Source of the DNA: DASUSH01 sp963785155 | GTDB lineage: Bacteria; Actinomycetota; Thermoleophilia; Solirubrobacterales; 70-9 | Assembly (NCBI GenBank): GCA_963785155.1 | Contig: CAWAUB010000010.1 | Span: 3,617 to 67,616, forward strand | Direction of reading: 5' to 3' | Length of the DNA: 64,000 nucleotides | Shown: positions 36,952-48,192 of the stretch, in pieces | Layout of the letters: each line of letters starts with the position of its first letter | How positions within the stretch are numbered: position 1 is the first letter of the stretch | Translations under genes and position numbers: made by a program | The notes under the pieces: model-generated | What the model was told of the DNA's origin: nothing | The model's input: only the letters and a program-made list of their open reading frames with translations | Databases searched by the model: none

Positions 36952-38832
36952 TTGAGTAAGGCCGTCGAAGAGAAGGAGCGGGTTGTAGTCCGGTTCGCCG
37001 GGGACTCCGGCGACGGCATCCAGCTCGCGGGCACTCGCTTCGCGGCGGCGACGGCGATGATCGGGAACGACCTGGTCACGCTGCCGGACTTCCCGGCGGA
37101 GATCAGGGCGCCGGCGGGAACCCTGGCCGGGGTCTCGGCTTTCCAGATCCACTTCGCCTCGCGCCACATCCTCACCCCGGGCGCGCAGCCGAACGTGCTC
37201 GTCGCGATGAACCCGGCCGCGCTGAAGGTGAACCTCCCGCAGCTGGGCCGAAGCGGCATCATCATCGTCAACGAGGACGGCTTCTCCGAGCACAACCTGC
37301 GCAAGGCCGAGTACGAGTCGAACCCGCTCGAGGACGGCACGCTCGACGACCTCCGCGTCTACCGCGTACCGATGACCTCGATGACGGTGCGGGCGACGGA
37401 GGGGATCGACGGGATCAGCTCGCGCGACGCCGCGCGGTCGAAGAACTTCTTCGCCCTCGGCCTCGTCTCCTGGATGTACAGCCGCCCGACCGACGTCACG
37501 GTCGACTGGATCGAGGACAAGTTCTCCGAGACCGAGGACGTCAGGGAGGCCAACCTCGCCGCGTTCCGCGCCGGCTACAACTTCGGCGAGACCGCCGAGC
37601 TGCTCCAGGTCCACTACGAGGTGAAGCCGGCCGAGGCCGAGCCGGGCACCTATCGCGGCGTGAACGGGACGACGGCGACCGCGCTCGGGCTCGTGGCGGC
37701 GAGCGTCCGCAGCGGTCTCCCGCTCTTCCTGGCGAGCTACCCGATCACACCGGCGTCGGAGATCCTCCACGAGCTCTCCCGCCAGCGTCGCTTCGGCGTC
37801 CGCACCGTTCAGGCCGAGGACGAGATCGCCGCCGCCAATATGGCGCTCGGAGCGGCGTTCGGCGGCCACCTCGGCGTCACCGCGACGAGCGGCCCGGGCA
37901 TGGACCTGAAGGCGGAGACGATCGGGCTCGCGGTGGCGCTCGAGCTGCCGCTGCTCGTGATCGACGTCCAGCGCGCCGGCCCTTCGACCGGGATGCCGAC
38001 CAAGACCGAGGCGGCCGACCTGCTGATGGCGATCCACGGCCGCCACGGCGAGTCGCCCCTGCCGGTCATCGCCGCCTCCTCCCCGGCCCAGTGCTTCGAC
38101 GCGGTGATCGAGGCGGCGCGGATCGCGGTGACCTACCGGACGCCGGTGATCCTCCTGACCGACACCTTCATCGCCAACTCGTCGGAGCCGTGGCGGCTGC
38201 CGAACGCCGCGGACCTTCCCGAGTTCGATCCGCACTTCGCGACGGAGCCGAACAAGGGCGACGAGTTCTGGCCGTATCTGCGCGACGAGCGTGGCGCGCG
38301 GCCCTGGGCGCTGCCGGGAACCGAGGGCCTCCAGCACGTGATCGGCGGGCTCGAGAAGGAGGAGGGCACCGGCCACATCTCCTACGACGCCGCCAACCAC
38401 TCGGAGATGACCCGCCTCAGGGCGGAGAAGATCGCCGGGATCGCCGGCGAGATCGATGAGCTCGAGGTGGACGACCCCGACGGAGCGGAGATGCTGGTGC
38501 TCGGCTGGGGCTCCACCTACGGCGCGGTCAAGGGCGCCGTGCGCCGGGTCCGGCTGCGCGGCGAGAAGGTCGCCCGGGCGCACCTGCATCACCTGAACCC
38601 GCTGCCGCGCAACACCGGGGAGGTGGTCCGCTCCTACTCGAAGGTGTTGGTGCCCGAGACCAACACCGGCCAGCTGAGCCGGATCCTCCGCGACGAGTTC
38701 CTCGTCGACGTCGAGGGCTACAACAAGGTCGAGGGCATCCCGATCTTTGCCGAGGAGCTCGACGAAATCATCACCGACCGGATCCTCCGAACTATGGGAC
38801 GCGTCCGAGTCCGGCCGGGCGCGGGTAGATGA
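36952..38832 (+). CDS. korA: 2-oxoglutarate:ferredoxin oxidoreductase, alpha subunit
   Basis: A 626-residue alpha subunit of the 2-oxoacid:acceptor oxidoreductase family, with the gamma domain fused at its N-terminus (VVRFAGDSGDGIQLAGTRFA). The alpha part begins near residue 220 (SGLPLFLASYPITPASEILHEL) and has QAEDEIAAANMALGAAFGGHLGVTATSGPGMDLKAETIGLAV. The start is TTG 36952 with only a weak purine stretch before it. The stop overlaps the ATG of korB by four bases (ATGA). With KorB it would oxidise 2-oxoglutarate to succinyl-CoA and reduce ferredoxin. It is 87 bases after the KGD-type gene, in the same direction. Confidence 0.92.
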   Translation: MSKAVEEKERVVVRFAGDSGDGIQLAGTRFAAATAMIGNDLVTLPDFPAEIRAPAGTLAGVSAFQIHFASRHILTPGAQPNVLVAMNPAALKVNLPQLGRSGIIIVNEDGFSEHNLRKAEYESNPLEDGTLDDLRVYRVPMTSMTVRATEGIDGISSRDAARSKNFFALGLVSWMYSRPTDVTVDWIEDKFSETEDVREANLAAFRAGYNFGETAELLQVHYEVKPAEAEPGTYRGVNGTTATALGLVAASVRSGLPLFLASYPITPASEILHELSRQRRFGVRTVQAEDEIAAANMALGAAFGGHLGVTATSGPGMDLKAETIGLAVALELPLLVIDVQRAGPSTGMPTKTEAADLLMAIHGRHGESPLPVIAASSPAQCFDAVIEAARIAVTYRTPVILLTDTFIANSSEPWRLPNAADLPEFDPHFATEPNKGDEFWPYLRDERGARPWALPGTEGLQHVIGGLEKEEGTGHISYDAANHSEMTRLRAEKIAGIAGEIDELEVDDPDGAEMLVLGWGSTYGAVKGAVRRVRLRGEKVARAHLHHLNPLPRNTGEVVRSYSKVLVPETNTGQLSRILRDEFLVDVEGYNKVEGIPIFAEELDEIITDRILRTMGRVRVRPGAGR

Positions 38833-39855
38833 GTCTCAACGGAGACAGCGCGCTCGAGCCTGACGAAGAAGGACTTCGCCTCCGACCAGGAGACGCGCTG
38901 GTGCCCGGGCTGCGGCGACTACGCGATCCTCGCCACGGTCCAGCAGTTCCTGCCCGAGCTCGACCTGCCGCCGGAGCGGCACGTCTTCATCGCCGGGATC
39001 GGCTGCTCCGGCCGCTTCGCCTACTACATGAACACCTACGGGATGCACGGCATCCACGGCCGCGCGCCGGCGATCGCGACCGGCATCGCGCTCGCGCGGC
39101 CCGACCTCTCGGTCTGGGTCGTGACGGGTGACGGCGACGGCCTCTCGATCGGCGGCAACCACCTGATCCACGCGCTGCGGCGGAACGTCCCGATCAAGAT
39201 TTTGCTCTTCAACAACCAGATCTACGGGCTGACCAAGGGCCAGTACTCACCGACCTCGGAGCAGGGCAAGGTCACCAAGTCCACCCCGTTCGGCTCCCAC
39301 GACCATCCGTTCAACCCGATCGCGCTCGCGCTCGGCGCCGAGGCCAGCTTCGCCGCGCGCACCGTCGACACCGACCGCACGCACCAGGCGGAGGTCCTTC
39401 GCGCCGCTGCCGAACACGAGGGCTCCTCCTTCGTCGAGATCTACCAGAACTGCAACGTCTTCAACGACGGCGCCTTCGAGGCCGTGCGCGGCAAGCGCCG
39501 GGCGGAGAACCAGATCCGCCTGGAGCACGGTGAGCCGATCCGCTTCGGCGCCGAGCTCGAGCGCGGCATCGTCCGCGGCGACGACCAGCGGCTCGGCATC
39601 GCGGAGATCGCCGACGTCGGTGAGGACGCGCTGCTCGTCCACGACGCCCACGACCCGAACCCCAGCCAGGCCTTCGCCCTCGCCCACCTCGCCGAGCTGC
39701 CGACCGGGCCGACCCCGATCGGCATCTTCCGCGACATCGACCGCCCGGTCTACGCCGAGGCGCTCACCAACAAGCTCGAGGGCGAGCACGGCCAGGCCGG
39801 CCCGGCGGAGCTCGACGCCCTGCTCCGCTCGGGCGACACCTGGACCGTTACCTAG
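38829..39855 (+). CDS. korB: 2-oxoglutarate:ferredoxin oxidoreductase, beta subunit (apparent frameshift at the N-terminus)
   Basis: The thiamine diphosphate subunit of KorAB. ATG 38829 in the ATGA overlap encodes MSLNGDSALE. After an extra C near 38861 the protein continues as LTKKDFASDQETRWCPGCGDYAIL, GIGCSGRFAYYMNTYGMHGIHGRAPAIATGIAL, VTGDGDGLSIGGNHLIHALRRN and LFNNQIYGLTKGQYSPTS. The last two hold the TPP/Mg motif. CPGCG and GCSG Cys are of the kind that bind the 4Fe-4S cluster. The length of about 341 residues fits the family. No ferredoxin gene is adjacent. Confidence 0.9.
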
Positions 39856-39858
39856 CCC

Positions 39859-41361
39859 CTAGAGCTCGGCGAGAACCTCGGCCGCCACGCGCTCTCCTGA
39901 GCGGATCGCGCCGTCCATGTAGCCGACCCAGTAGCCCGAGGTCTCGGTGCCGGCCCAGTGGATGCGGCCGGCTGGCTCGCGCAGGGCACGGCCGTACGCG
40001 CTCAGAGCGCCTGGAGAGGTGAAGCCGACCGGGCCGCCGCGGGACCAGCGCTCGCCCGGCCAATCGGACTCGAAGTACTGAGTTGGGCTTCCCGCGGGTG
40101 CGCCGAAGTACTTGGTGAAGTTGGCGAGGACGGCGGCGCGGCGCGCGTCGGGGGACATCCGCGCGAACTCGCGCGCGAGGTCGCCGCCGACGAAGCCGAA
40201 GATGATCCCGGGCGAGCCGTCGGGCGGCGAGGCGTCGTAGGTCACCTGGACCGGCCCGTCGTAGGAGACGACCGTCCCGTTCAACCCCTGCTCGCGCCAG
40301 AACGGCTTGTCGTAGACCGCGGTCGCCTTCATCAGCGTGCCCTGCGAGATCCGCTGGGTGAGCTGATCGCGCTCGGTGGGAAGCGCGGGCTCGCATTCGA
40401 TCCGGGCGGCGAGCGATGGCGGGATCGCGACGATCGCCCGCTTCGCCTTGACCGTGACCCCCTTCGCCTCGACGGTCACGCCTCCGCCCTTCTGCTTGAT
40501 CCGCTCGACCGGCGCCTTCTTGATCACCCGCTTGCTGCCGAGCTCGGCGGCCATCCGGTCGCAGATCAGCCCTGTGCCCCCGACGAACCGCGATTCCTGC
40601 GCGCCGCCGCGGGTGTTGAAGTTGCGCTCGAAGGTCCCGACGTTCTGCTCGTTGCCGGAGGCGGCGATGTAGAAGAGGACGTAGAGCAGCGAGAGCTCGC
40701 GCGGCTCGGCACCGAAGATCGGCCGCGTCGCGAGGGAGACGATCTCCTTGAACTGCGGGGTGACGCTGTTCGACTCGATCCACGAGGCGAACGTCTCGCT
40801 GTCGAGGTCGACGGCGCCGGCGGCGTCGTAGGGCCGTTCGACGTCGATCGCTGCCGCCATATCGTTCAGCCGGGCGACGGCCTGCGCCAGGTCGCCGAGG
40901 ATCAACGGGTCGGGCGGCGCGGTGCCGGTCGGCCCCGTGTCCGAGTAGGTCGAGCGGGCGCCGGTCGAGTCGACGTAGACGTTCTGGCCTTCGACGAAGG
41001 TCGGGAAGGTGTCGACGCCGAAGCGCTTGGCCATCGCCTGCAACCGGTCCTGGGTCGGCCCGGTGAAGGTGCCGCCCTTCTCGGAGATCTCCCCGCCGCC
41101 GATGTCCGCGTTGTGGACGCGTCCGCCGACGCGGTTGCGCGCCTCCAGCACGATCACCGACTTGCCGGCTGCGACCAGCCCGAGGGCTGCCGTCAGCCCG
41201 GCGAAGCCGGCGCCGACGATCGCGACGTCGGCGCTCCGCCGTTTCCCGCTTGGCTTCGCCGCCGCCGGGTCGGGCTGGAGCGCCCGGGGCAGTGCGGCGC
41301 CCGCGGCGCCCGCGGCGGCGCCGCCGACGAGGCCTCTGCGACTGATCCGTGCTCCTGCCAC
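39859..41361 (-). CDS. Flavin amine oxidase with twin-arginine signal
   Basis: A 500-residue FAD enzyme of the monoamine oxidase/amino acid oxidase group. The N-terminus RISRRGLVGGAAAGAAG is a Tat signal, so the folded flavoprotein is exported. The FAD motif is VAIVGAGFAGLTAALGLVAAG followed by VIVLEARNRVGGRV. Further landmarks are RFVGGTGLICDRMAAEL, KRAIVAIPPSLAARI and the C-terminal IHWAGTETSGYWVGYMDGAIRSGERVA, in which the flavin is held. The natural amine is unknown. A link to the polyamine operon at 56-64 kb is possible but unproven. It converges with korB (3 bases apart). Confidence 0.9.
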   Translation of the reverse strand: MAGARISRRGLVGGAAAGAAGAALPRALQPDPAAAKPSGKRRSADVAIVGAGFAGLTAALGLVAAGKSVIVLEARNRVGGRVHNADIGGGEISEKGGTFTGPTQDRLQAMAKRFGVDTFPTFVEGQNVYVDSTGARSTYSDTGPTGTAPPDPLILGDLAQAVARLNDMAAAIDVERPYDAAGAVDLDSETFASWIESNSVTPQFKEIVSLATRPIFGAEPRELSLLYVLFYIAASGNEQNVGTFERNFNTRGGAQESRFVGGTGLICDRMAAELGSKRVIKKAPVERIKQKGGGVTVEAKGVTVKAKRAIVAIPPSLAARIECEPALPTERDQLTQRISQGTLMKATAVYDKPFWREQGLNGTVVSYDGPVQVTYDASPPDGSPGIIFGFVGGDLAREFARMSPDARRAAVLANFTKYFGAPAGSPTQYFESDWPGERWSRGGPVGFTSPGALSAYGRALREPAGRIHWAGTETSGYWVGYMDGAIRSGERVAAEVLAEL

Positions 41362-41416
41362 AAACCGGATTCTTCCCTCTTGCTCGCGCCGATGCGCCAG
41401 CTGCCGACGCCCTGAG

Positions 41417-42913
41417 CTAGCCCGACAGCTTCGAGCTCGCCTTGATCTTCTTGCCGCGGTTGCCGGCGGCGTCGGTCCCGCGGGCGGTGAACTTCGCGGT
41501 CACCTTGCCGGCGTCGCGCGCGGCGCGCTTCTCATCGCCGTCGAGCTTCCAGCTCACCTTGCCGGTGCCGCCGGGGCCGAGCTCGACCGACTTTTCCTTC
41601 GGCTTCGCGATCGTCCCTCGCCGCGCCGACTTGCCCGAGGCGACGACCTTCAGCTGCGCGGTCACCTCGGCCGCCTCGACGGTCGCAAGCTCGAGCTTGA
41701 TCTTGCCGCCGGCCTGCTGGCGCTTCGCCGCCTCGGCTTCGATCTCCGGCGGGGTGGTGTCGCCACCGGTCTCGCAGGTCGACGGGGAGTCGCCCACGAA
41801 GCGGGAGACCGCGCCGTTCAACGAGGCGACGTAAAGGTGGCCGCAGGCGTCCTCGCCGAACGAGCTTGGCCGGGCGACGTTGAGGTTCTCGGAGCGATCG
41901 CCGCTCGCACGCGGGAGGCCGGGGACGAGCGAGCGGATCTGGCCGTCGCAGTTATCCGAGTAGACGTAGCGGCCGGCGAGGTCGCCGAGGCTCGGGTCGC
42001 GGGCGACATAGCCCCCGGTGACCGAGCAGCCGCCGCCCGAGTGCGAGTACTCGTGGATCGGGTCGGTGAACCCCGTGGCGCCGACGCAAAGAGGGTCGGA
42101 AGTCGCGAATGGCGCGGAGCCTTCGCGACAGCTCCAGCCGAAGTTGTCGCCGCGACCGGCCTGAGGCTGGGGCTCGTAGTCGATCTCCTCGATCAGGTTC
42201 TGGCCGACGTCGCCGATGGAGAGCGCGCCGGTCTGGCGGTCGAAGGAGAAGCGGAACGGATTGCGCAGCCCGTAGCTCCAGATCTCGTCGGCCCCCGCCA
42301 CCGCGCCGGCGAACGGGTTGTCGGCCGGCACTCCGTAGGGAGCGCCGCCGCTCGGGCGCGGGTCGATACGCAGCAGCTTCCCGAGCAGCGCGTTGAGGTT
42401 CTGGGCGTTGTGGAAGCTGTCGCCTCCGCCGCCACCGTCACCCGTGCCGATGTAGAGGTAACCGTCGGGTCCGAACTGGATCTGGCCGCCATTGTGATTG
42501 CTCGCCTGGCCGTGGGGCACCGTGAGCACCGGTCGGCGGGTGGCCGGATCGACGGCGTTCCCCGAGGAGACGAACTCGTCGATCTGGATGTCCCCGTTCG
42601 GCCGCGACGTGTAATAGACGTAGAACCGCCCGCTGGACGCGAAGTCCGGGGCGAAGGCCATCGACAGCAGGCCCCGCTCCCCGCAACAGAGCGTGAGCGT
42701 GGTGATGTCCAGGAAGGTGTTGGTCGATCCGCCGGCGATCAGCCTGATCGTTCCGCCCTGCTCGACGACGAAGAGGCGCTTGGCGTCGTTCGGATCCGAG
42801 GTGACGAATACCGGGCTCGCGAAGCGGCCGACCTCCTGCAGGGTCGCGGCGCTCGCAGGGGCCGCCGCAAGCAGCGCCACGAGCCCGACCGCGATCGCAA
42901 AGATTCTCCGCAT
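41417..42913 (-). CDS. Secreted PQQ-dependent sugar dehydrogenase-like beta-propeller protein
   Basis: The signal peptide FAIAVGLVALLAAAPASAA leads to a six-bladed propeller of the glucose/sorbosone dehydrogenase family: FASPVFVTSDPNDAKRLFVVEQGG, GERGLLSMAFAPDFASSGRFYVYYT, VPHGQASNHNGGQIQFGPDGYLYIGTGDGGG, LLRIDPRP, EIWSYGLRNPFRFSFD and ARPSSFGEDACGHLYV. The HNGG His and the RNPFRF Arg are in the expected PQQ-site positions. A Lys-rich beta domain of about 110 residues is added at the C-terminus and resembles the tail-like protein at 5143. It probably oxidises extracellular sugars or polysaccharide ends. Confidence 0.87.
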   Translation of the reverse strand: MRRIFAIAVGLVALLAAAPASAATLQEVGRFASPVFVTSDPNDAKRLFVVEQGGTIRLIAGGSTNTFLDITTLTLCCGERGLLSMAFAPDFASSGRFYVYYTSRPNGDIQIDEFVSSGNAVDPATRRPVLTVPHGQASNHNGGQIQFGPDGYLYIGTGDGGGGGDSFHNAQNLNALLGKLLRIDPRPSGGAPYGVPADNPFAGAVAGADEIWSYGLRNPFRFSFDRQTGALSIGDVGQNLIEEIDYEPQPQAGRGDNFGWSCREGSAPFATSDPLCVGATGFTDPIHEYSHSGGGCSVTGGYVARDPSLGDLAGRYVYSDNCDGQIRSLVPGLPRASGDRSENLNVARPSSFGEDACGHLYVASLNGAVSRFVGDSPSTCETGGDTTPPEIEAEAAKRQQAGGKIKLELATVEAAEVTAQLKVVASGKSARRGTIAKPKEKSVELGPGGTGKVSWKLDGDEKRAARDAGKVTAKFTARGTDAAGNRGKKIKASSKLSG

Positions 42914-42957
42914 GCCCCTCGAACACCATTATCGGTGCCGAGGAGCGGAGGCGTGAG

Positions 42958-43152
42958 CTACGCGGACGCCAGCGCGGCGCGCCTGATCACGGCCACGGCG
43001 AGGTGCTCGCCGCAGTCGGGGCAGGCACGCATCCGCGTCCAGGACCGGTGCTCGCCGCCGCAGCTCGCGCACTCGTAGTTGCGCTCGAGCCCGACGAGGC
43101 GTCGCGACCCTTCACCCGGTGAGAACGTCTTGTCCAGCTTCTTCGTCTTCAT
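42958..43152 (-). CDS. Small zinc-ribbon protein
   Basis: About 64 basic residues from ATG 43152 (an ATG-like start at 43161 is in frame). CASCGGEH and CPDCGEHL are separated by 12 residues (RSWTRMRA and flanks) and form a four-Cys zinc site. The N-terminus KTKKLDKTFSPGEGSRRLVG is positively charged. Such small ribbons are common partners of RNA or ribosomal proteins, but no family name can be given. It is divergent from the membrane protein at 43220. Confidence 0.55.
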   Translation of the reverse strand: MKTKKLDKTFSPGEGSRRLVGLERNYECASCGGEHRSWTRMRACPDCGEHLAVAVIRRAALASA

Positions 43153-43219
43153 GGGCAACATGTTCGCGGGCCGGGACGCACGAACCTATGGACAGAGGTC
43201 GAAGATCTAGCCTCCTTCC

Positions 43220-43561
43220 ATGTCCACGGCGTCCACCCCCGCTCACGAGCTGCGCCGCGCACGCCCGGGCGCGCTCTATCCCTGGGTGCGCCGCGCCTCC
43301 TGGCTCGAGGCGGCGATCTTCCTCGCCCTCGTCTTCTTCTGGCTGGCGCCCGGGTTCCCGTCGGAGACGACCGCCTTCGGCTGGGCGCACGGGATCGGCT
43401 ATCTGGCGCTGCTCGGGCTGATCTTCGTCGCCGTGATCCGCCACGAGGTGCCGTTCTGGCTCCTCGCGGCAACCTTCACCCCGCTGGGCCCGATCGGCAG
43501 CGTCGCCGGGATCGCCTGGCTCGATCGCCGGGATCGGCGCGAGGCGGCCGCGGGGTTTTGA
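43220..43561 (+). CDS. Small DUF3817-like membrane protein
   Basis: A 113-residue protein with three helices (WLEAAIFLALVFFWLAPGF, GWAHGIGYLALLGLIFVAVI, FWLLAATFTPLGPIGSVAGI) and a basic tail (WLDRRDRREAAA). The HGIGYLALL stretch after the first helix and the PLGPIG turn before the end resemble DUF3817 proteins, whose function is unknown. The lipoprotein gene at 43590 follows in the same direction. Confidence 0.65.
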   Translation: MSTASTPAHELRRARPGALYPWVRRASWLEAAIFLALVFFWLAPGFPSETTAFGWAHGIGYLALLGLIFVAVIRHEVPFWLLAATFTPLGPIGSVAGIAWLDRRDRREAAAGF

Positions 43562-43589
43562 TCCGCGCGATCTGGATATCTTTGGCTCG

Positions 43590-44096
43590 ATGACCAGATC
43601 GTGGGCCTTGGCAGCAGCTGGTGGGCTCGCCGCGAGTGCGGCGTTCGCGGTCGGCTGCGGCGGCGAGGAATTCGAAAGCCAGACGCTGGTCTACGACTCG
43701 CCGACGATCGAGATCGAGGTCATCGACAACCCCCCGAAGGACGCCAGCCGCGCCGACACCCGCGCGTTCAACTCACCGCTCATCGAGGAGGGCACCGACG
43801 AGGAGGTCGGGCGCCTCGACGGCACGGTGCTGGTCACGGACGTCGAAGAGCGCGACGGCGAGGAGGTCGAGTACCGCACCGGCACGATCCAGTTCACGCT
43901 CGACGAGGGGAACATCGTGGCCGCGGGCGTCTACGTCGCGCCGGTGGGCACGGTCGTCCCGGCCAAGGGCGGCGTGTCACGGCCGATCATCGGGGGGACC
44001 GGGGCATACCTGAACGCCAGGGGCCAGGTCACGCAGACCGACCTGGGCGGCGGCGCGTATCGCAGTGAGCTCCAGCTGGAGCTTCCGAGCGAGTAG
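43590..44096 (+). CDS. Lipoprotein with allene oxide cyclase-like barrel
   Basis: The N-terminus GGLAASAAFAVGCGGEEF contains a lipobox (AVGC), so the 168-residue protein is likely lipid-anchored outside the cell. The rest is beta-rich: LVYDSPTIEIEVID, GRLDGTVLVTDVEE, TGTIQFTLDEGNIVAAGVYV, SRPIIGGTGAYLNARGQVTQTD and YRSELQLELPSE. The segments IGGTGAYLNARGQV and the early FTLDEG-type strand are characteristic of the dirigent/allene oxide cyclase barrel, which binds small hydrophobic molecules. Catalysis need not be conserved. The candidate RNA at 44159 lies directly downstream. Confidence 0.65.
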   Translation: MTRSWALAAAGGLAASAAFAVGCGGEEFESQTLVYDSPTIEIEVIDNPPKDASRADTRAFNSPLIEEGTDEEVGRLDGTVLVTDVEERDGEEVEYRTGTIQFTLDEGNIVAAGVYVAPVGTVVPAKGGVSRPIIGGTGAYLNARGQVTQTDLGGGAYRSELQLELPSE

Positions 44097-44123
44097 CGCG
44101 CGAAGACAGGCGTGGTTGTGGGG

Positions 44124-44152
44124 TTGACAGGGATGGTCAGCTGGGAGACAAT
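44124..44152 (+). promoter_or_regulatory. Strong consensus-like promoter of the candidate RNA
   Basis: TTGACA (44124-44129), exactly 17 bases, then GACAAT (44147-44152). This is a textbook housekeeping-sigma promoter, stronger than any other I saw in this GC-rich window. It points into a gene-free stretch and not towards a protein gene. Confidence 0.65.
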
Positions 44153-44158
44153 GGACGC

Positions 44159-44315
44159 ACACGCAGGGGCCTTTTTTTCCAAGGCTCGTTCCCGGTCAGT
44201 CCCGCCTCCGGGAACGATCGCGTCGGCATCCCTCCCTGGCTACCGACGCGCAGGCGTGGGTGCGGGTTGTGTGGACCCCCTGCCTCCCACAGCCCCACTC
44301 ACGCCATCCTTTTTC
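44159..44315 (+). ncRNA. Candidate structured small RNA, about 157 nt
   Basis: The stretch after the promoter holds four hairpins in a row and no protein gene. They are GCCTT/AAGGC (44169-44185), CGTTCCCGG/CCGGGAACG (44187-44216, perfect), CGCGTCGG/CCGACGCG (44219-44250, perfect), and a long stem starting GCGTGGGTG and ending CCCCACTCACGC (44254-44304) with few mismatches. A T-run (44310-44314) follows the last one, so the unit ends like an intrinsic terminator. It does not match SRP RNA, tmRNA, RNase P RNA or a 6S RNA as far as I can tell. It sits between the lipoprotein gene and the convergent aconitase gene. Confidence 0.55.
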
Positions 44316-44328
44316 GGACGGGAGTCGC

Positions 44329-47139
<2,811 letters not shown>

Positions 47140-47144
47140 TGCAT

Positions 47145-48068
47145 TCAGTATCCCCGATAGGCGAGCTCGCAACACCTCTGAGCGTGCGCCCGACGAACAG
47201 CGGCGCGTGGGCGACATGGAAGTGGGTGAAGCGCAACCGTTCGAGAGCCCGGCCACGGCGTGCGCCTGGTCGCTGCCGTGCGTCGTCCGCTTGCTTCGCT
47301 GCCGTGCGGTGGTAGCGGAGGCTGTCGGTTTCGACGACGAGGCCTAGATCCGGCCAGAAGAAGTCGACCTTGAAGCCGTTGATCCATTGCTGGGTGAGCG
47401 GTGGCGGGAGGCCGGCGCGAGCGGCGATCGGGAGGAAGAGGCGCTCGAGCTCGGTGGTTGGGAGATGGAGGGCGTACTTGAGGAGGGTTCGTCGGAGGGT
47501 GGCGATTCCCGCGCGGCGTGGCTGTTCTTCCAGCGAGGCGAGTAGGGCGGGCGGGGAGATGCGGTCGAGTCGGTCGGCTTCGTTGATGGCGTGCTCGAGC
47601 TGGCGGGGGCCGACGGTTGCGGCGAGGTCGATGAGGGTGAGGGTTGGGCTGGTGGTGGGGAGGCCGGCGTGGATGATCACGTCCTGCGGGTCGCAGGACG
47701 CGGCGGTGGACCTGGATTCCCGGGTGATCGACGAACAACTGCGGCATGTAGAGAGATGTGTACGGGGCCGGCGTGGTGCCATTCGATGCCCAGGTGGCTC
47801 GCCGCGTCGTCGTGACTCAGGGCGATGAGCTCGGGGCCTGGCGGGTGCTTCCAGCCACAGGCGAGCAGCGCCGCGATCCGCTCGCCACGCGTGGAGAGCT
47901 CACGACGGCCCACGGCATACACGCCGCGATGCCGCGGATGTAGCCGTCCCTCACGGACCCGATGCTCGATCGCGTGCCTGTCCGAGCCCCAACTCGGCGA
48001 GCTGCCATCGACGCAACCGCCCACTCCTGCTCCCGCGCGATCCGCCAGATCCGCGCTCGACTGTGCAC
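47145..48068 (-). pseudogene. Second DUF559/AbiEi-like gene, broken frames
   Basis: GTG 48068 starts HSRARIWRIAREQEWAVASMAAR (winged-helix N-terminus). Then in another frame RVREGRLHPRHRGVYAVGRRELSTRGERIAALLACG and LIALSHDDAASHLGIEWH follow. In a third frame come HAGLPTTSPTLTLIDLAATVG, ADRLDRISPPALLASL and the DUF559 domain (NGFKVDFFWPDLGLVVETDSLRYH, LRFTHFHVAHAPLFVGRTL). Unlike the copy at 24883, all expected segments are present, so one-base errors near 48000 and 47700 could explain the breaks. In the last frame no stop occurs before aconitase; one frame over it ends at 47145. Confidence 0.6.
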
Positions 48069-48104
48069 TTTTACCGGCCATCACCGGTCTAAGCGCACAG
48101 TCGA
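48057..48104. promoter_or_regulatory. Inverted repeat around the start of the second DUF559 gene
   Basis: TCGACTGTGC (48057-48066) and GCACAGTCGA (48095-48104) are perfect 10-base arms 28 bases apart. The start codon of the gene (48068) lies at the inner edge of one arm. The size and place fit an operator for self-regulation or a hairpin covering the start site. Confidence 0.45.
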
Positions 48105-48192
48105 CGAAATTCGCCCCGGATTTCGCGGGGGTGGCCCGTCCCTCACCCCCTACGTGCCCGCCGTTTTTGCCGTTTTGCGTCCCTCCGCGCGC

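Noticed and set aside
36085..38592. Very long minus-strand frame opposite korA and the end of kgd
   Set aside because: High GC keeps antisense frames open; the product is low-complexity and the plus strand has strongly conserved enzymes.
44254..44314. Long hairpin read as terminator of aconitase
   Set aside because: On the minus strand no T-run follows the stem; the T-run is on the plus-strand side, so it fits the candidate RNA. A two-way role is not excluded.
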